Part shown: one piece after another, positions 20,367-30,502 of the stretch | How the letters are laid out: every line of letters starts with the position of its first letter | Position numbering within the stretch: position 1 is the first letter of the stretch | From: Haplomitrium mnioides | Taxonomy: Eukaryota > Marchantiophyta > Haplomitriopsida > Calobryales | Assembly (NCBI GenBank): GCA_049999725.1 | Contig: JBNGIS010008568.1 | Coordinates: forward strand, 1-32,264 | DNA: 32,264 nucleotides | Reading direction: 5' to 3' | The notes under the pieces: generated by a model | The model's input: only the letters and a program-made list of their open reading frames with translations | What the model was told of the DNA's origin: nothing | Databases searched by the model: none | Program-made: the position numbers and the translations under genes

Positions 20367-20791
20367 CATATCAAATTCATATGATTCAAATTCCTTTCAA
20401 AGTTTATACCTCGCTTTCTGATATTGAGTACTATGCTTTAACTCTGAAATTTGTTTTACAGATATTCATGCGACGCTACATCGACACTAATAATATGCGC
20501 ATGTTTTTCATAAGACAGATGAGGGCTCACAGGTTAGCCATACAGATGCGATGAGCCATCAACAACACAGCGCTATCCACTACATTACAACAATGTTTGA
20601 GTGATCAACGCGTATCGACAACAATGCTTGAGTGATCTACGCGTGTCGACATTTTCAAGCAATCTATTGTTTTTGATGTAAATGCACTACTAGTGGTGGC
20701 ACTCTTTCACTGAGAAGAAAGCAGGAGGGTTTTAGTGAGACCATACTATAGCAGCATATAAATATACAATAGTTCTAGAAGTGTGACTCAT
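20367..20791 (+). other. 3' untranslated region of element B with a 31-bp duplication and polypurine tract
   Basis: No coding frame is present. A 31-bp direct duplication with three differences occupies 20587-20617 and 20618-20648 (ACAACAATG...CGCGTATCG). A purine run, GAGAAGAAAGCAGGAGGG (about 20712-20729), is the best polypurine-tract candidate, although about 60 bp separate it from the assigned 3' LTR start. Alternatively the LTR begins earlier than I place it. Confidence 0.6.
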
Positions 20792-20931
20792 TAGTCTATA
20801 AGAACTAACCCTATCTATACCCTATATATAGATGGGGCTACATACAATCGCATCTCTCCATGTATGGATTCTATGGAATGAAGAAGTGCTGCCTTGCCTG
20901 ACTTGCTGTGTGTCTCATATCTACAATAACA
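20792..20931 (+). repeat. 3' LTR of element B
   Basis: From AACCCTATCTATACC at about 20814 it matches the 5' LTR with seven differences in 125 bases and ends ATAACA. The TATA box is kept (20823-20831). The first 20-25 bases differ from the 5' LTR, so the start is approximate. Confidence 0.75.
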
Positions 20932-20975
20932 ATATTAGATTAGTTAATAAGAACACTAATCTACTTTAAGTATAA
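20932..20975 (+). repeat. Displaced remainder of the 3' LTR of element A
   Basis: ATTAGATTAGTTAATAAG and CACTAATCTA match 5784-5815 of A's 5' LTR, including the same inverted repeat, and TATAAG follows in both. Together with 13151-13180 this nearly rebuilds the beginning of A's LTR, missing about seven bases. After about 20975 the similarity to A's LTR stops, so roughly 150 bp of it has been lost. Confidence 0.65.
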
Positions 20976-21118
20976 GCAAGTGAACTGGAAGAATGTCAAA
21001 GTGCTGAAAACACGATACCCGTCATTTTGTATCTGTAGAAAATTTAGAAGATCCGCATTGGTGTGAAGATTCGATAGATACATAGAATTGACGAGGATTG
21101 ATTGCATGGGAGGCAGCG

Positions 21119-21964
21119 ATGGCTATTGAGGCCTTGGCAGCTTCCAGCAACATGCACGTTTTGGGAGCTGAGCTTAGCTTTTTCAGTAGACGGGTGACAC
21201 TGGCTTTGCGAGAGAAAGGAGTAGAATTCACTTATGCGGATGAGGATTTGAAGAACAAAAGTGAGCTGCTGCTGAAGCTCAATCCGTTTCATAAAAAGGT
21301 GCCGGTTGTGGTCCACGACGACAAGATTGTTATCAAATCCCTCGTCATTCTGGAGTATATCGTCGAAACTTGGCCAGCAGACAATGCTATCGGTCGTCGC
21401 TCTTTCTTTGCTGAGAGCCCGTTCGAGCGCTCCCCAGGTCGCTTCTGGGCTCCTTTCATTGACACAAAAGTGCTGAGCTCAATCCATGGCAGCTTTTGTT
21501 CTGCATTCTGCAATAGATAATCCGTAGAGATGTGTACCATATGTTTTTCTGACTGCCGGAATAAGTTTTGAAGTACAAGAAATTCGTCTTGCGCTGTTTG
21601 AAACGATCTTGTGTACAAGTTGCTGAAGAGAATGAAGTGGGTTGCAGATAGTCGCAAATCTGAAAAGCCTGTTCCTCTGCAAAGGTCACAGCGCAGAGTA
21701 CAATGAGGCATTGATAGAGGCTTTTCAGATGCTGGGCGCCACAATTACTGATGACAAGCCTTTCTTCGGAGGAGAGCAGTTGGGCTTTACTGACTTGGCG
21801 TTTGTGTCCCTGTTTCCTATCCTGAGAGGAAGGGGTGGTTTCATCTGCCATCTGCTGAATCTGACCCTCATCTTCACAAATATGTGCTAGCTATCCAACA
21901 GCATCCAAACGTGCAGCTTTCTCATCAGATTGCTACTGCCGAAAGGTATGCTCAACTGTTCTGA
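21119..21964 (+). pseudogene. Tau-class glutathione S-transferase, broken copy 1
   Basis: Tau GSTs are cytosolic plant enzymes that conjugate glutathione to electrophiles. From ATG 21119, exon 1 reads as the N-terminal thioredoxin-like domain: SRRVTLALREKGVEF, LLLKLNPFHKKVPVVVH and SLVILEYIVETW, then the linker RFWAPFIDTK. The active-site Ser region is LSFFSRRV. The usual Glu-Ser of the glutathione site reads Lys-Ser (IKSLVIL). The frame stops at 21520. An intron there is plausible, since tau genes usually have one near this point. The second part (about 21683-21830) reads EALIEAFQMLGATITDDKPFFGGEQLGFTDLAF. A frameshift near 21825-21845 precedes a C-terminal part (LHKYVLAIQQHPNVQLSHQ) ending at TGA 21962. 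I think it is a pseudogene. A misassembled or diverged gene is possible. Confidence 0.75.
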
Positions 21965-22747
21965 ACTGACATTATGATTTGCATCAGTAAAGGAGATTCA
22001 ACATTTGTTGTCCAATCGTTGTACACAAGCCATGCATCATAGATTGGTGAGGCTTAATTGTCCACTGTAGATCTTCTACGCAGCCATCCAACGGGAAAAC
22101 ACTAGATCATTGCAAAACTTTAAGCGTAGAGGGTTAGAATGGTCGTTTGAATATTTCAGTGTGAGCTACCGGGCTTGTTAGTTGAAAAAGCATCCTTGCT
22201 TGGACGAATTTTATTCAGACGTAAACTAGAACTGAAATGCGATTTACGCTTTTGACGACAATGCTTTTCATGACACCCAACTTTTTGTGCAAGCCCATTG
22301 TAGTACGTATAAATCTCTAACCCATGTCACAGTCTAGAACAGAGGACGATGTGCTTGCAGTTTCCTGCCACCGTTACTCTGGATGTTTGCAGGGAACAAA
22401 GTTTTGCTTTGAGCTGTTTCATCATGACTATCATAAATGGCTGCTCTCGATCCCGACGAAAATAGCAGTCATTACAAGAATCGAACCGCTCTTTTGCAAG
22501 AAACTTCTCTGTATCCTTCGATTTCCTGCCTGCTCTGTTCATGCTGCTCTGAAAGAATCAACAATGACTGCAAATGGGAACCGGATGTTCTTGACCCCGC
22601 GCACCCATCGTGGTCAACGTCAAGTCTCTTGGTTGGATCCAACCAATATGCTTGAAGGGGAGGGCAGTTTATAAATCTGGCATGCTATGTAACGTTGTGG
22701 GATCGAACCCAACAAGCAATCTTAGCTTCAATGCAGCCAAAGTGATC
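21965..22747. other. Spacer between the two GST copies
   Basis: Open frames up to 116 codons (plus, 22324-22674) have no domain I recognise. No LTR or tandem repeat is visible. Confidence 0.5.
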
Positions 22748-22975
22748 ATGACTATCAACTGGGCAACATCGAACAATGTGCACGTTATAGGAGCCGTCCT
22801 TAGCTAGTTCAGTCACCGGGTGACTCTGGCTTTGAGAGAGAAAGGGATTGTTCCATCTGCAGCATTTGCCAGCCTTCACAATTACGTACTCTCTATTCAA
22901 GAACACCCAAATGTGAAGCTCTCCTATCAGATCGCAACTCCCGATAGATACACTCAATTTCTCAGTAGCTTTTGA
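22748..22975 (+). pseudogene. Tau-class GST, internally deleted copy 2
   Basis: 76 codons in one frame from ATG to TGA. The first 34 or so match copy 1's N-terminus (NNVHVIGAVLS, then FSHRVTLALREKG). The next codons jump straight to the C-terminal segment (LHNYVLSIQEHPNVKLSYQ, then IATPDRYTQF). About 120 central residues and any intron are missing. An in-frame TAG at 22805-22807 sits where copy 1 has Phe. The join lies near 22843-22855. The C-terminal part here matches copy 1's frameshifted tail, which shows both descend from one gene. Confidence 0.8.
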
Positions 22976-23430
22976 AAATGAATTGAATTGATTTTTTTTC
23001 ACAGTTTCAACAGGTACAATTGGCTACTCACAGATCATTAACTATTTGTACCGAATGCTGACTCTGCCATCTATAAACACAACATTCAACGTCTCTTTGT
23101 CTATTCATTTTTGGATTCGTGAGGCAACATTTTGCAGTGTAGAGAAATCCCAAGTGCAATGGGTAGAATCATCAATTTCAACATTGAAAGAAGTTCCATA
23201 AGAGCAAATTAGATATAATTAAGTAGAAGATTTCCAGGATGAAGAAGAGGTACAAATACAGGATCGGCATTTGATATTGGCATCATAGTATCTAGCTCGT
23301 GGATTGTTAATAAATAATTCTGAAATTTTTGTGTTAGCCCGCACAATTATCTAAAGCATCGAACGGCATGCTTGTCGTTTTGGGGTTGTAGCAATTTCTC
23401 AAATGTTATGCTACATTCTTCCTACAAAAC
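22976..23430. other. Non-coding stretch, no supported gene
   Basis: AT-rich sequence after the second GST copy. I see no open frame of note and no repeat. Confidence 0.5.
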
Positions 23431-23631
23431 TTACCCTTCAATCTCGAAAGTTGGGTACCGTAATTCATGACTTGAGGCCACCGCTCCTCCAGCGAATGCA
23501 ATGAGCAGTAGATTGTTGGCTTGAGATTGTAGTTGTGTTGCATAAGCAAGCTTCGCACTCTCTCCCCCATTTTGCATATCTTTCATAGATTGCAACATTA
23601 TTTCTTTACATGCAGTTTTGAAGATCTTCAT
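23431..23631 (-). CDS. Short hypothetical open frame
   Basis: 66 codons from ATG (MKIFKTACKEIMLQSMKDM) to a stop at the left end. It is an amphipathic, Lys/Gln-rich N-terminal half, then a hydrophobic NLLLIAFAGGAVA stretch. The composition is more protein-like than the surrounding frames. On the same strand upstream lies the 78-bp repeat. It could be an exon or fragment of a lost gene. I do not recognise it. Confidence 0.25.
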   Translation of the reverse strand: MKIFKTACKEIMLQSMKDMQNGGESAKLAYATQLQSQANNLLLIAFAGGAVASSHELRYPTFEIEG

Positions 23632-23716
23632 TTCAAAATGAATGTGTGCAAAAAAATTGAGTTAGCAAATGTTTTAAAGTTTCGACCAACAAAGTCGACA
23701 AGCTCATATAGAGAGC

Positions 23717-24161
23717 CCTGGCAATTTCAGTTGTGTTTCGCTTGAGCGAAGAACGNNNNNNNNNNGCAATTTCAGTTGTGTTTCGCTTGAGCGAAGAACG
23801 TAGGGCGATAAGGCAAATATCTGTAGCTTCCATGTCCTTTAGAGGGCCCTGGCAATTTGAGTTGTGTTTCGCTTGAGCGAAGAACGTAGGGCGATAAGGC
23901 GAAGCTTCCATGTCCTGTAGAGAGCCCTAGCAATTTCAGTTGTGTTTCGCTTGAGCGAATAACGTAGGGCGATAAGGCGAAGCTTCTATGTCCTGTAGAG
24001 GGCCCTGGCAATTTCAGTTGTGTTTTGCTTGAGCGAAGAACGTAGGGCGATAAGGCGAAGCTTCCATGTCCTGTAGAGAGCGCTGGCAATTTCAGTTGTG
24101 TTTTGCTTGAGCGAAGAACGTTGGGCAATAAGACGAAGATCTGCAGCTTCCATGTCATGCC
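23717..24161 (-). repeat. 78-bp minisatellite, about 6 copies
   Basis: Units beginning GCAATTTCAGTTGTGTTTCG start at 23766, 23852, 23930, 24008 and 24086, with an earlier one at about 23721 cut by a 10-N gap. Spacings are 86, 78, 78 and 78. The outer full copies carry an extra 8 bases around ATCTGTAG or ATCTGCAG. Each unit contains the palindrome TTCGCTTGAGCGAA. On the minus strand the 26-codon period stays open (LRSSLKQNTTEIA and variants) and joins a frame starting MSKYRKPYAHVLEALLRQ at 24288. An expanded exon is therefore conceivable. Confidence 0.85.
23756..23765. other. Assembly gap of 10 unknown bases
   Basis: Ten Ns in the 78-bp repeat. The copies on each side are truncated relative to each other, so repeat copies are probably missing. 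Confidence 0.95.
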
Positions 24162-24430
24162 ACCACAGGAGTACTAGTGCAGAGTTTCTTGCCAGTTTGA
24201 AACACGAATTTCTACCACCAAACTTAAACTGATGTTGACGAAGTAACGCTTCTAGTACATGCGCGTAGGGTTTCCTATACTTAGACATGATTCACTTCAT
24301 TTTTATACAATGCTTTACTTACCATCCACACTCGGGAGACAAGACTAAGTAAGCCCGCCATAGCTCCCAATGCCCTGTCCCAAGTTATTAACCTTATGTG
24401 CGGAAGTAGTTGATAAGGAAAAAATGCATC
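24162..24430. other. Spacer between the 78-bp and 51-bp arrays
   Basis: It holds the start of a minus-strand open frame (ATG at 24288, 100 codons to 23986) that runs into the 78-bp repeat. The first 45 residues (including HVLEALLRQHQFKFGG) are non-repetitive and protein-like but unrecognised. Nothing else is visible. Confidence 0.4.
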
Positions 24431-27399
24431 ATCCTAAGTTAACCTTCTCTTCAAATGAAGTTGATAAAGAAAAAATGTAACATCCCATACAAACCTTCTT
24501 TGTCTAGGAAGTTGATAAAGATAAAATGCAACATCCCAGATAAACCTTCTATGTCTGAGAAGTTGATAAAGAAAAAATGCAACATCCCACATAAACCTTC
24601 TCTCTCTAAGAAGTTCATAAAGAAAAAAATGCAACATTTCATTCTCTCTCTAAGAAGTTGATAAAGATAAAATGCAACATCCCAGATAAACCTTCTCTGT
24701 CTAAGAAGTTGATAAAGAAAAAATGCAACATCCCACATAAACCTTCTTTGTCTAAGAAGTTCATAAAGAAAAGATGCAACATCTCATTCTCTCTCTAAGA
24801 AGTTGATAAAGAAAAAATGCAACATCCGAGATAAACCTTCTCTGTCTAGGAAGTTGATAAAGATAAAATGCAACATCTCAGATAAACCTTCTCTGTCTGA
24901 GAAGTTGATAAAGAAAAAATGCAACATCCCACACAAACCTTCTCTTTTTAAGAAGTTCATAAAGAAAAAAATGCAACATCTCATTCTCTCTCCAAGAAGT
25001 TGATAAAGAAAAAATGCAACATACCAAGTTAATGTTCTCTCTCTAACAAGTTGGTAAAGAAAAAATGGAACATCCGAGAAAAACTTTCTGTGTTTAATAA
25101 GTTGATAAAGAAAAAATGCAGCATACTAGATAAACCTTCTCTCTCTAAGAAGTTGATAAAGATAAAATGCAACATCCCAGATAAACCTTGTCTGTCTAAG
25201 AAGTTGATTAAAAAAAAATGCAATATCCCACATAAACCTTCTCTATCTAGGAAATTGATAAAGATAAAATGCAACATCGGAGATAAACCTTCTTTGTCTA
25301 AGAAGTTATAAAGAAAAATTACAACATCCCACATAAACCTTTTGTCTCTAAGAAGTTCAAAAAGAAAAAAAAATGCAACATCTCATTCTCTTTCTAAGAA
25401 GTTGATGAAGAAAAAATGCAACATCCAAAGTTAACGTTCTCTCTCTAACAAGTTGATAAAGAAAAAATGCAACATCCAAAATAAACCTTCTTTGTCTAAG
25501 AAGTTGATAAAGAAATTAGAAAAAATTGCAACATCCCAAGTCAATCTTCTCTGTCTAAGAAGTTGATAAAGAAAAAAGCAAAAATTGCAACATCCCAAGT
25601 CAACCTTCTCTGTCTAAGAAGTTGATAAAGAAAAACGAAAAAATTGCAACATCCCAAGTCAACCTTCTCTGTCTAAAAAGTTGATAAAGACAAAATGCAA
25701 CATCCCAGATAAACCTTCTCTGTCTAAGAAGTTTATAAAGAAAAAATGCAACATCGCAGATAAACCTTCTCTTTCGTAGAAGTTAATAAAGAAAAAATGC
25801 AACATCCTAGATAAACCTTCTCTCTCTCAGAAGTTGATAAAGAAAAAATGCAACATCTCAGATAAACCTTCTCTGTCTAGGAAGTGGATAAAGATAAAAT
25901 GCAACATCCCAGATAAACCTTCTTTGTCTAAGAAGTTGATAAGGAAAAAATGCAACATCCCACATAAACCTTCTCTGTCTAAGAAGTTCATAAAGGAAAA
26001 ATGCAACATCCCAAGTTCACGTTCTCTCTCTAACAAGTTGATAAAGAAAAAATGCAACATCCAAGATAAACCTTCTCTGTCTAAGAAGTTGATAAAGAAA
26101 AAAGAAAAAATTGCAACATCGCAAGTCAACCTTCTCTGTCTAAGAAGTTGATCAAGAAAAAATGCAACATCCCAGATAAACCTTCCCTATCTAAGAAGTT
26201 GATAAAGAAAAAACTGCAACATCCTAGATAAACCTTCTCTGTCTCGGAAGTTGATAAAGATAAAATGCAACATCCGAGATAAACCTTCTCTATCTAGGAA
26301 GTTGCTAAAGATAAAATGCAACTTCTCAGATAAACCTTCTCTGTCTAGAAAGTTGATAAAGATAAAATGCAACATCTCAGATAAACCTTCTCTGTTTAGG
26401 AAGTTGAAAAAGATAAAATGCAACATCCCAGATAAACCTTCTCTGTCTCAGAAGTCGATAAAGAAAAAATGCAACATCCCACATAAAGCTTCTTTGTCTA
26501 AGAAGTTCGTAAAGAAAAAATGCAACATCTCATTCTCTCTCTAAGAAGTTGATAAAGAAAAAATGCAACATCGGAGATAAACCTTCTCTGTCTAGGAAGT
26601 TGATAAAGATAAAATGCAACATCCCAGATAAACCTTCTTTGTCTTAGAAGTTCATAAAGAAAAATTGCAACATCCCACATAAACCTTCTCTTTTCAAGAA
26701 GTTCATAAAGAAAAGAATGCAACATCTCATTCTCTCTCAAAGAAGTTGATAAAGAAAAAATGTAACATCCCAAGTTAATGTTCTCTCTCTAACAAGTTGA
26801 TAAAGAAAAAATGGAACATCCTAGATAAACATTCTTTGTCTAAGAAGTTAATAAAGAAAAAATGCAACATCCAAGATAAACCCTCTCTCTCTCAAAAGTT
26901 GATAAAGAAAAAATGCAACATCTTGGATAAACCTTCTCTGTCTAGGAAGTTGATAAAGATAAAATGCAACATCCCACATAAACCTTCTTTGTTTAAGAAG
27001 TTGATAAGGAAAAAATGCAACATCCCACATAAACCTTCTCTGTCTAAGAAGTTCATAAAGAAAAAATGCAACATCTCATTCTCTCTCTAAGAAGTTGATA
27101 AAGAAAAATTCAACATCCCAAGTTAATGTTCTCTCTCTAACAAGTTGATAAAGAAAAAATGCAACATCCCAGATAAACCCTCTGTGTCTAAGAAGTTGAT
27201 AAAGAAAAAATGCAACCTTCTCTGTCTAAGAAGTTGATCAAGAAAAAAGAAAAAATTGCAACGTCCCAAGTCAACCTTCTCTGTCTCAAAAATTCTCTAA
27301 AAAGTTCATAAAGAAAAAAGAAAAAATTGCAACATCCCAAGTCAACCTTCTTTGTCTAAGAAGTTCATAAAGAAAACAGAAAAAAATTGCAACATCCCA

Positions 27400-28290
27400 A
27401 GTCAACCTTCTTAGTCTAAGAAGTTGATCAAGACAAAATGCAACATCCCAAATAAACCTTCTCTATCTAAGAAGTTGATAAAGAAAAAATGCAGCATCGC
27501 AGATAAACCTTCTCTGTCTGAGAAGTTGATAAACAAGAAAAGCATCATCCCAAATAAACCTTCTCTGTCTTAGAAGTTGATAAAGAAAAAATGCAACATC
27601 CGAGATAAAACTTGTCTCTCTAAGAAGTTGATAAAGAAAAAATGCAACATCCCAAATAAACCTTCTCTATCTGAGTAGTTGATAAAGAAAAAATGCAGCA
27701 TCCCAGATAAACCTTGTCTGTTTGAGAAGTTGATAAAGAAAAAATGCAACATCCCAGATAAACCTTCTTCATCTCAGAAGTTGATAAAGAAAAAATACAA
27801 CATCCCACATAAACCTTCTCTGTCTCAGAAGTTGATAAAGAAAAATGCAACATCCCAGATAAACCTTCTCTGTCTAGGAAATTGATAAAGATAGAATGCA
27901 ACATCCAAGATAAACCTTCTTTGTCTAAGAACTTGATAAAGAAAATATACAACATCCCAGATAAACCTTCTCTGTCTATGAATTTGATAAAGATAAAATG
28001 CAACATCCAAGATAAACCAACTCTGTCTCAGAACTTGATAAAGAAAAAACGCAACATCCCACATAAACCTTCTCTGTCTAAGAAGTTCATAAAGAAAAAA
28101 TGCAACATCTCGTTCTCTCTCTAAGAAGTTGATAAAGAATAAACGCAACATCCCACATAAAGCTTCTTTGTCTAGGAAGTTGATAAAGATAAAATTCAAC
28201 ATCCCAGATAAACCTTCTTTGTCTAAGAAGTTGATAAAGAAAAAATGCAACATCCTACATAAACCTTTTGTGTCTAAGAAGTTGATAAAA
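27400..28290. repeat. Higher-order block, first copy, within the satellite
   Basis: The order of variant monomers here recurs in 28930-29770. It includes a GATCAAGACAAAATGC unit (27426), a GCAGCATCGCAG unit, units with AAGAACTTG, and one with AAACCAACTCTG (28016). The offset is 1530 bp at the left and 1490 bp near the right. Confidence 0.75.
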
Positions 28291-28929
28291 AAAAATTACA
28301 ACATCCTAGATAAACCTTCTCTTTCTAGGAAGTTGATAAAGATAAATTGCAACATCCGAGATAAACCTTCTCTGTCTAGGAAGTTGATAAAGATAAATTG
28401 CAACATCCGAGATAAACCTTCTCTGTCTAGGAAGTTGATAAAGATAAACTCCAACATCCCAGATAAACCTTCTTTGTCTAAGAAGTTGATAAAGAAAAAA
28501 GAAAAAAATTGCAACATCTCTAGTCAACCTTCTCTATCTAAGAAGTTGATAAAGATAAAATGCAACATCCTAGATAAACCTTCTGTGTCTAAGAAGTTGA
28601 TCAAGAAAAAATGCAACATTGTAGATAAACTTTCTCTCTCTAAGAAGTTGATAAAGAAAAAATGCAACATCCCAGATAAACCTTCTCTCTCTCAGAAGTT
28701 GATAAAGAAAAAATGCAACATCCCACATAAACCTTCTCTGTCTGAGAAGTTGGTAAAGACAAAATGCAACATCCCAGATAAACCTTCTTTGTCTAAGAAG
28801 TTGATAAGGAAAAAATGCAACATCCCACATAAACCTTATGTGTCTAAGAAGTTCATAAAGAAAAAATGCAACATCTCACTCTCTATCTAAGAAGTTGATA
28901 AAGAAAAAAGAAAAAATTGCAACATCCCA

Positions 28930-29770
28930 AGTCAACCTTCTTTGTCTAAGAAGTTGATCAAGACAAAATGCAACATCCCAAATAAACCTTCTCTATCTAA
29001 GAAGTTGATAAAGAAAAAATGCAGCATCGCAGATAAGCCTTCTCTGTCTGAGAAGTTGATAAAGAAAAAAAGCAACATCCGAGATAAACCTTCTCTGTCT
29101 CAGAAGTTGATAAGAAAAAAATGCAATATTAGAGATAAAACTTGTCTCTCTACGAAAAATAGATAAAGAAAAAATGCAACATCCTAGATAAACCTTCTCT
29201 GTCTGAGAAGTTGATAAATAAAAAATGCAACATCCCAAATAAACCTTCTCTGTCTCAGAAGTTGATAAAGAAAAAATACAACATCCCATATAAACCTTCT
29301 CTGTCTCAGAAGTTGAGAAAGAAAAATGCAACATCCCAGATAAACCTTCTCTGCCTAGGTAGTTGATAAAGATAAAATGCAACATCCAAGATAAACCTTC
29401 TTTGTCTAAGAACTTGATAAAGAAAAAATGCAACATCCGAGATAAACCTTCTCTGTCTAGGAATTTGAGAAAGATAAAATGCAACATCCAAGATAAACCA
29501 ACTCTGTTTGAGAACTTGATAAAAAAAATGCAACATCCCACATAAACCTTCTCTGTCTAAGAAGTTCATAAAGAAAAACTGCAACATCTCATTCTCTCTC
29601 TAAGAAGTTGATAAAGAATAAATGCAACATCCCACATAAAGCTTCTTTGTTTAGGAAGTTGATAAAGATAAAATTCAACATCCCAGATAAACCTTCTTTG
29701 TCAAAGAAGTTGATAAAGAAGAAATGCAACATCCCACAAAAACCTTCTGTGTCTAAGAAGTTCATAAAGA
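28930..29770. repeat. Higher-order block, second copy, within the satellite
   Basis: It carries the same diagnostic monomers in the same order as 27400-28290, starting with GATCAAGACAAAATGC at 28956 and including AAACCAACTCTG near 29506. The drop in offset from 1530 (30 monomers) to 1490 implies a loss or gain of about 40 bp since duplication. Confidence 0.75.
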
Positions 29771-29941
29771 AAAAAATGCAACATCCCAGATAAACCTTCT
29801 TTGTCTAACAAGTTGTTAAAGAAAAAATGCAACATCCCAGAAAAAACCTTTCTGTCTAAGAAGTTGATAAAGAAAAAATGCAACATACCTAATGAACCTT
29901 CTCTCTCTAAGAAGTTGATAAACAAATTAGAAAAAATTGCA

Positions 29942-29951
29942 NNNNNNNNNN
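29942..29951. other. Assembly gap of 10 unknown bases in the satellite
   Basis: Ten Ns interrupt the array. The real copy number of the satellite is unknown. Confidence 0.95.
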
Positions 29952-30095
29952 CTAGAAAGTTGATAAAGAAAAAATGCAACATCCGAGATAAACCTTCTTT
30001 GTCTAGGAAGTTGATAAAGATAAAATGCAACATCCCAGATAAACCTTCTTTGTCAAAGAAGTTGATAAGGAAAAAATGCAACATCCCGTATAAAA

Positions 30096-30502
30096 CTGCA
30101 TATTCTGAAATCAAATGATCTCAAAAGGAAGAAAGAGAAGTGGATGCCGAGACAGTGGTGTTTTCAATAAGGGACAACATAAGTGAGAACTGCTACAAGT
30201 TCATTACATATTCTAATATTCAATGGTGGAATGAATTTTTTCTTTCCCAACAAGAGATTGTGGCCTACATCCTTGAAAAAAAAATACAAAGAGTCAAAGT
30301 ATAATTTATCTTTCCACCTTCACAATAGTCAAACACTTGTAATGATTCTTAAAATGTTTGTCTAGATTCTTAGCTTGATGCTCAACAAATAGAATAAGAT
30401 ACTCCAATACAACTAATACTTTCTACACATCGAGAAATCTATGATAGAGCACCTAGGTCGCGAGAAAGGACTCTTTTATACAATACTTGATACGGGCATA
30501 AA
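30096..30502. other. Non-coding stretch after the satellite
   Basis: The array ends abruptly at about 30095. The following AT-rich sequence has no recognised feature apart from a 60-codon frame at 30183-30365 without a domain signature. Confidence 0.5.

Larger units (their letters stand above)
13181..20931 (+). mobile_element. Ty1/copia retrotransposon B, nested in element A
   Basis: About 7.75 kb including a 400-base assembly gap. It has two similar LTRs, a primer-binding site, gag and pol in the copia order (protease, integrase, reverse transcriptase, RNase H) and a polypurine tract. LTR identity over 125 aligned bases is about 94% (seven differences), so it is moderately young. Four in-frame stops (16186, 16471, 17716, 18247), at least one frameshift between 18343 and 19152, and a lost zinc-knuckle Cys mean this copy is probably not autonomous. 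No clean 5-bp target duplication is visible (GTATC on the left, ATATT on the right). Confidence 0.93.
24431..30095. repeat. 51-bp satellite array, about 110 monomers
   Basis: The monomer of AAGAAGTTGATAAAGAAAAA, ATGCAACATCCCAGATAAAC and CTTCTCTGTCT sums to 51 bp and repeats head to tail for 5.7 kb. Common variants are GATAAAGAT for GATAAAGAA, CCCAGA/CCGAGA/CCCACA, CTCTG/CTTTG, and AAG/AGG/GAG/CAG at one codon. Two length variants recur: a 43-bp monomer (ACATCTCATTCTCTC, eight bases missing) and a longer one of about 60 bp with AAAAAAGAAAAAATTGC. Because 51 is divisible by three, one plus-strand frame (Lys-rich, CNIPDKPSLSKKLIKKK) and two minus-strand frames stay open for up to 253 codons. I regard these as by-products. 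Confidence 0.95.

Noticed and set aside
21289-21851. Minus-strand open frames of 131-151 codons over the GST copy
   Set aside because: They are antisense to clear tau-GST coding text and match nothing I recognise.
24455-29793. Dozens of open frames of 60-253 codons encoding Lys-rich or Phe/Leu-rich repeats
   Set aside because: They follow from a 51-bp monomer without stops in three frames. They begin and end at monomer length variants, occur on both strands, and show no non-repetitive flank, promoter or known domain.
23717-30095. CRISPR-like array
   Set aside because: The units are directly adjacent and vary along their whole length, with no unique spacers between fixed repeats. There are no cas genes, and the context is a plant genome.
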